64,000 nt of DNA from an uncultured Sutterella sp. (GTDB taxonomy: Bacteria > Pseudomonadota > Gammaproteobacteria > Burkholderiales > Burkholderiaceae_F). The notes beneath the pieces were generated by a model. That model saw only the letters and a list, made by a program, of their open reading frames with translations, made no database searches and was not told the origin of the DNA. Of the stretch, positions 60,108-64,000 are shown piece after piece. The translations under genes were made by a program, and so were the position numbers. Where the stretch lies: contig CABQGK010000005.1 in the NCBI GenBank assembly GCA_902463725.1, forward strand, positions 115,447-179,446. The letters run 5' to 3'. The number at the start of each line of letters is the position of its first letter. Within the stretch, counting starts at the first letter, position 1.

Positions 60108-60578
60108 ATGCCCCGTCGTCGCGAAGTTCCGAAACGCGAAGTGCTGCCTGATCCTAAGTTCGGCAGCGTCGAAATCACGAAATTCATCAACGTGATCATG
60201 CTCGATGGCAAGAAGGCTGTCGCTGAGCGCATCGTTTACGGTGCCCTTGAGCAGATCGAAGAAAAGACCGGTAAGAACGCTCTCGAGGTGTTCACCACCG
60301 CCCTCAATAACGTCCGTCCCGTGGTGGAAGTCAAGTCCCGCCGCGTCGGTGGTGCGAACTATCAGGTGCCGGTCGAAGTCCGCCCCGTCCGCCGTATGGC
60401 TCTGGCCATGCGCTGGTTGCGCGAATCCGCCAAGAAGCGTTCTGAAAAGTCCATGCCGCAGCGTCTCGCCGGCGAATTGCTGGAAGCGGCCGAAGGCCGT
60501 GGTGGCGCGATGAAGAAGCGTGACGAAGTCCACCGTATGGCTGAAGCCAACAAGGCCTTCTCGCACTTCCGTTTCTAA
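60108..60578 (+). CDS. rpsG: 30S ribosomal protein S7
   Basis: I start at ATG 60108 (MPRRREVPKREVLPDPKFGS), with AAAGAGGA upstream; 156 residues, the normal length. VFTTALNNVRPVVEVKSRRVGGANYQVPVEV and the C-terminal MAEANKAFSHFRF match S7, which nucleates assembly of the 30S head and, in E. coli, represses the str operon by binding between rpsL and rpsG. The rpsL-rpsG gap here is 152 bp, enough for a similar site. Confidence 0.98.
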   Translation: MPRRREVPKREVLPDPKFGSVEITKFINVIMLDGKKAVAERIVYGALEQIEEKTGKNALEVFTTALNNVRPVVEVKSRRVGGANYQVPVEVRPVRRMALAMRWLRESAKKRSEKSMPQRLAGELLEAAEGRGGAMKKRDEVHRMAEANKAFSHFRF

Positions 60579-60602
60579 TTATTGAAAACTCGCTGCCCAA
60601 AC

Positions 60603-60626
60603 GGGCGGGTGCAGAGCTACCCGCCC
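60603..60626 (+). promoter_or_regulatory. Intercistronic hairpin between rpsG and fusA
   Basis: A perfect 8-bp stem GGGCGGGT/ACCCGCCC with an 8-nt loop and no T-run. Probably an mRNA processing or stability element. Confidence 0.5.
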
Positions 60627-60658
60627 CATTGTGTAGCAAAGATTGTGAGGAACCTTAA

Positions 60659-62764
60659 ATGGCTCGTCAAACCCCGATCTCGCGTTATCGCAATATCGGT
60701 ATTTCCGCGCACATTGACGCGGGTAAAACCACGACCACGGAACGTATTCTGTTCTACACCGGCGTGAACCACAAGATTGGTGAAGTTCACGACGGCGCGG
60801 CCACCATGGACTGGATGGAACAGGAACAGGAACGTGGCATTACGATTACGTCTGCTGCCACGACCGCCTTCTGGCGCGGCATGGAAATGCAGTACGAACC
60901 GTATCGCTTCAACATCATCGATACCCCGGGGCACGTGGACTTCACGGTTGAAGTGGAACGTTCCATGCGTGTGCTCGACGGCGCTTGCATGGTCTACTGC
61001 GCCGTGGGTGGTGTGCAGCCGCAGTCCGAAACGGTGTGGCGTCAGGCTAATAAGTACAAGGTGCCCCGTCTTGCGTTCGTCAACAAGATGGACCGTACGG
61101 GCGCAAACTTCTTCAAGGTCTACGACCAGATGAAGAAGCGCCTACAGGGCAACCCTGTTCCTGTGGTCATTCCTATCGGTGCTGAAGACTCCTTCGTCGG
61201 CGTTGTTGACCTTCTCAAGATGAAGGCCATCATTTGGGACGAAGCCAGCCAGGGTATGAAGTTCGACTACAAGGACATTCCAGCTGAATTGCAGGAAAGC
61301 GCTGAGCAGTGGCGCTCCAACATGGTCGAAGCGGCTGCTGAAGCCAATGAAGATCTGATGAACAAGTACCTCGAAAACGGTGAACTCTCTGAAGAGGACA
61401 TTGTTGAGGGGCTTCGTGCTCGTACGATCGCTTGCGAAATCCAGCCGATGCTTTGCGGTTCCGCCTTCAAGAACAAGGGCGTGCAGCGCATGCTTGACGC
61501 GGTTGTGCAGTTCCTGCCCTCGCCGGTGGATATCCCCCCGGTTGCTGGTTTCGACCTCGATGAGAAGGAAGTGCATCGCGAAGCGAGCGACGATGCGCCG
61601 TTCTCCGCGCTTGCCTTCAAGATCATGACGGACCCCTATGTCGGTCAGCTCACGTTCTTGCGTGTGTACTCTGGCCTGCTCAATAGTGGTGACACGGTGC
61701 TCAATTCGGTGAAGAACCGCAAGGAACGCATCGGCCGTCTGCTCCAGATGCATGCTAACGACCGTAAGGAAATCAAGTTCGTCGAAGCTGGTGACATCGC
61801 CGCTGCGGTGGGCTTGAAGGACGTCAGCACGGGTGATACGCTCTGCGCTGTGGATGCGCCGATCATCCTTGAACGCATGGAATTCCCGGAACCAGTGATT
61901 TCTCAGGCTGTGGAACCGAAGACCAAGGCCGACCAGGAAAAGATGGCGCTTGCCCTCAACCGCCTGGCTCAGGAAGACCCGTCCTTCCGCGTTCGTACTG
62001 ATGAAGAATCGGGCCAGACCATTATCTCTGGTATGGGTGAGTTGCACCTCGAGATTCTGGTTGATCGTATGAAGCGTGAATTCAACGTTGAAGCAACCGT
62101 TGGCAAGCCCCAGGTGGCTTACCGTGAAACGATCCGCTCGACGGTTGAAAATGCTGAATGCAAGTTTGCCAAGCAGTCCGGTGGTCGTGGTCAGTACGGT
62201 CACGTGGTTCTCAAGCTTGAACCGCTGCCCCCGGGCAAGGGCTTTGAGTTCGTCGACGCCATTAAGGGCGGTGTGGTTCCCCGTGAATACATCCCGGCCG
62301 TTCAGAAGGGTGTCGAAGACACGCTCAAGGCAGGTGTGCTCGCTGGCTACCCTGTCGTTGACGTTAAGGTGACGCTGCACTTTGGTTCGTACCACGAAGT
62401 GGACTCGAACGAAAACGCGTTTAAGATGGCCGCCTCCATGGCCTTCAAGGACGGTATGCGTCAGGCCAGCCCTGTGCTCCTCGAGCCGATCATGGCTGTG
62501 GAAGTCGAAACGCCTGAAGAAAAGATGGGCGACGTTATGGGCGACCTTTCCTCCCGTCGCGGCATGATTCAGGGCATGGACGATCTTCCTGCTGGCGGCG
62601 GCAAGAGCATCAAGGCGGAAGTTCCGCTTGCGGAAATGTTCGGCTATGCCACGCAGCTGCGTTCGTTGACGCAGGGTCGTGCAACGTATACGATGGAGTT
62701 CAAGCACTACGCTGAAGCTCCGCGTAACGTCGCTGAAGCCGTGATTGCTGACAAGGCGAAATAA
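60659..62764 (+). CDS. fusA: Elongation factor G
   Basis: The 701-residue protein has GTPase motifs AHIDAGKTTTTERIL, DTPGHVDF and NKMDRTGANF, then domains II-V, including the conserved GMGELHLEILVDRMKREFNV and SSRRGMIQGMDD. EF-G drives translocation. The PYRFNIIDTPGHVDFTVEVERSMR region is normal. TGAGGAA precedes the ATG. It is followed after 49 bp by the second tuf. Confidence 0.98.
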   Translation: MARQTPISRYRNIGISAHIDAGKTTTTERILFYTGVNHKIGEVHDGAATMDWMEQEQERGITITSAATTAFWRGMEMQYEPYRFNIIDTPGHVDFTVEVERSMRVLDGACMVYCAVGGVQPQSETVWRQANKYKVPRLAFVNKMDRTGANFFKVYDQMKKRLQGNPVPVVIPIGAEDSFVGVVDLLKMKAIIWDEASQGMKFDYKDIPAELQESAEQWRSNMVEAAAEANEDLMNKYLENGELSEEDIVEGLRARTIACEIQPMLCGSAFKNKGVQRMLDAVVQFLPSPVDIPPVAGFDLDEKEVHREASDDAPFSALAFKIMTDPYVGQLTFLRVYSGLLNSGDTVLNSVKNRKERIGRLLQMHANDRKEIKFVEAGDIAAAVGLKDVSTGDTLCAVDAPIILERMEFPEPVISQAVEPKTKADQEKMALALNRLAQEDPSFRVRTDEESGQTIISGMGELHLEILVDRMKREFNVEATVGKPQVAYRETIRSTVENAECKFAKQSGGRGQYGHVVLKLEPLPPGKGFEFVDAIKGGVVPREYIPAVQKGVEDTLKAGVLAGYPVVDVKVTLHFGSYHEVDSNENAFKMAASMAFKDGMRQASPVLLEPIMAVEVETPEEKMGDVMGDLSSRRGMIQGMDDLPAGGGKSIKAEVPLAEMFGYATQLRSLTQGRATYTMEFKHYAEAPRNVAEAVIADKAK

Positions 62765-62813
62765 TCGTCTTGAAAATCTTTGATTTTTGTTGAATTACAC
62801 ACAAGGACCTAAA

Positions 62814-64000
62814 ATGGCCAAGGGTAAATTTGAACGTACCAAGCCCCACGTTAACGTGGGCACGATCGGTCACGTGGACCATGGTAAGACCACGCTGACG
62901 GCCGCTATTACGACGATTCTTTCGCAGCACTTCGGCGGTGAAGCCAAGGCTTACGACCAGATCGACGCGGCTCCTGAAGAAAAGGCTCGTGGTATTACCA
63001 TTAATACCGCTCACGTTGAGTACGAAACGGCTCATCGCCACTATGCTCACGTTGACTGCCCGGGTCACGCTGACTACGTTAAGAACATGATTACCGGTGC
63101 CGCTCAGATGGACGGCGCCATTCTGGTTGTGTCCGCTGCTGACGGCCCGATGCCCCAGACCCGTGAACACATCCTGCTCGCCCGTCAGGTTGGCGTGCCC
63201 TACATCATCGTGTTCTTGAACAAGTGCGACATGGTCGACGACGAAGAGCTGCTCGAACTCGTGGAAATGGAAGTTCGCGAACTGCTCTCGAACTACGACT
63301 TCCCGGGTGATGATCTCCCGATCGTCAAGGGTTCCGCGAAGCTCGCTCTCGAAGGCGACAAGGGCCCGCTCGGCGAACCGGCCATTCTGCAGCTTGCCGA
63401 CACGCTCGACTCCTACATTCCGACGCCGGAACGTGCTGTTGACCAGCCGTTCCTCATGCCGATCGAAGACGTGTTCTCGATCTCTGGTCGTGGTACGGTG
63501 GTCACGGGCCGTGTTGAACGTGGCGTGATCAAGGTTGGTGACGAAATCGAAATCGTCGGTATCAAGCCGACGAGCAAGACGACCTGCACGGGCGTTGAAA
63601 TGTTCCGTAAGCTGCTCGATCAGGGTGAAGCTGGTGACAACGTCGGTATTCTTCTGCGCGGCACGAAGCGTGAAGAAGTCGAACGTGGTCAGGTTCTTGC
63701 CAAGCCCGGCACGATCACCCCGCACACCCACTTCAAGGGCGAAGTTTACGTTCTGACGAAGGAAGAAGGTGGTCGTCACACCCCGTTCTTCAAGGGCTAT
63801 CGTCCGCAGTTCTACTTCCGTACGACGGACGTTACGGGTACGATCGAACTGCCGGAAGGCGTTGACATGGTGATGCCTGGCGACAACATTCAGATGACTG
63901 TCAAGCTCATCTGCCCGATCGCTATGGAACAGGGTCTTCGCTTCGCTATTCGTGAAGGCGGTCACACCGTCGGCGCTGGCGTGGTGGCTTCCATCATCGA
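62814..64000 (+). CDS. tuf: Elongation factor Tu (second copy; last 4 bases beyond window)
   Basis: The ATG at 62814 is preceded by AAGGA. The sequence is the same as the first tuf except at 62828, 62840 and 62867 (codons 5, 9 and 18; all synonymous). The window ends inside the last codon, so only one base of that codon and the stop are missing, judging by the first copy. The near-identity over about 1.13 kb while flanks differ fits gene conversion. It completes the str operon. Confidence 0.98.
   Translation, partial: MAKGKFERTKPHVNVGTIGHVDHGKTTLTAAITTILSQHFGGEAKAYDQIDAAPEEKARGITINTAHVEYETAHRHYAHVDCPGHADYVKNMITGAAQMDGAILVVSAADGPMPQTREHILLARQVGVPYIIVFLNKCDMVDDEELLELVEMEVRELLSNYDFPGDDLPIVKGSAKLALEGDKGPLGEPAILQLADTLDSYIPTPERAVDQPFLMPIEDVFSISGRGTVVTGRVERGVIKVGDEIEIVGIKPTSKTTCTGVEMFRKLLDQGEAGDNVGILLRGTKREEVERGQVLAKPGTITPHTHFKGEVYVLTKEEGGRHTPFFKGYRPQFYFRTTDVTGTIELPEGVDMVMPGDNIQMTVKLICPIAMEQGLRFAIREGGHTVGAGVVASII

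Overview
The window reads as chromosome of a Gram-negative betaproteobacterium of the order Burkholderiales. Three things point there: the core block tRNA-tuf-tRNA(Trp)-secE-nusG-rplKAJL-rpoBC-rpsL-rpsG-fusA-tuf, the argS-SPOR-dsbA-SDR gene order, and an FolE2-type GTP cyclohydrolase. The mix of an MtrA/MtrB-type respiratory conduit, a high-affinity bd oxidase, an oxygen-sensitive 2-oxoacid oxidoreductase and chaperone-usher fimbriae would suit a microaerophilic or anaerobic, host-associated member such as Sutterellaceae. That family placement is inference; no rRNA is present to test it.

Layout. 1-4726: an outer-membrane decaheme-associated beta-barrel (cut by the window edge) and a periplasmic decaheme cytochrome on the minus strand, divergent from an OmpR-type response regulator and its histidine kinase. 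5077-15649: fimbrial locus with two pilins, two consecutive chaperones, an usher and a tip adhesin. A DegP/HtrA protease gene then sits on the opposite strand, followed by a second chaperone-adhesin pair paralogous to the first. 16161-19847: a second two-component system, two small membrane proteins and YaeQ. 19936-23729: a bd-oxidase operon, cydP-like/cydA/cydB/cydX/ybgE/truncated haemoglobin, in which cydX has only 29 codons. 23890-26086: a divergent PAS/AAA+/Fis regulator with a degenerate AAA+ domain, overlapping an alpha/beta hydrolase gene.

26209-27563: a DUF1801-like protein and a DUF3455-like lipoprotein. 27849-32374: gamma, alpha and beta subunits of a 2-oxoacid:ferredoxin-type oxidoreductase plus a GltD-like FAD subunit with a C-terminal ferredoxin domain. 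32486-37357: MFS transporter, SstT, RecQ. 37370-44666: argS operon, folE2, a membrane protein and cardiolipin synthase. 44785-64000: the transcription/translation block, with two almost identical tuf genes about 17.6 kb apart, three tRNAs, several well-formed promoters and terminators, and three structured leader or intergenic RNAs (before rplJ, rpoB and rpsL).

Most of the core block is ordinary. The points most worth following up are the split fimbrial locus with a spare chaperone-adhesin module, the degenerate AAA+ regulator beside the bd-oxidase operon, the tiny cydX and the haemoglobin in that operon, the NAD(P)-linked oxoacid oxidoreductase, and the structured leaders in the ribosomal operons.
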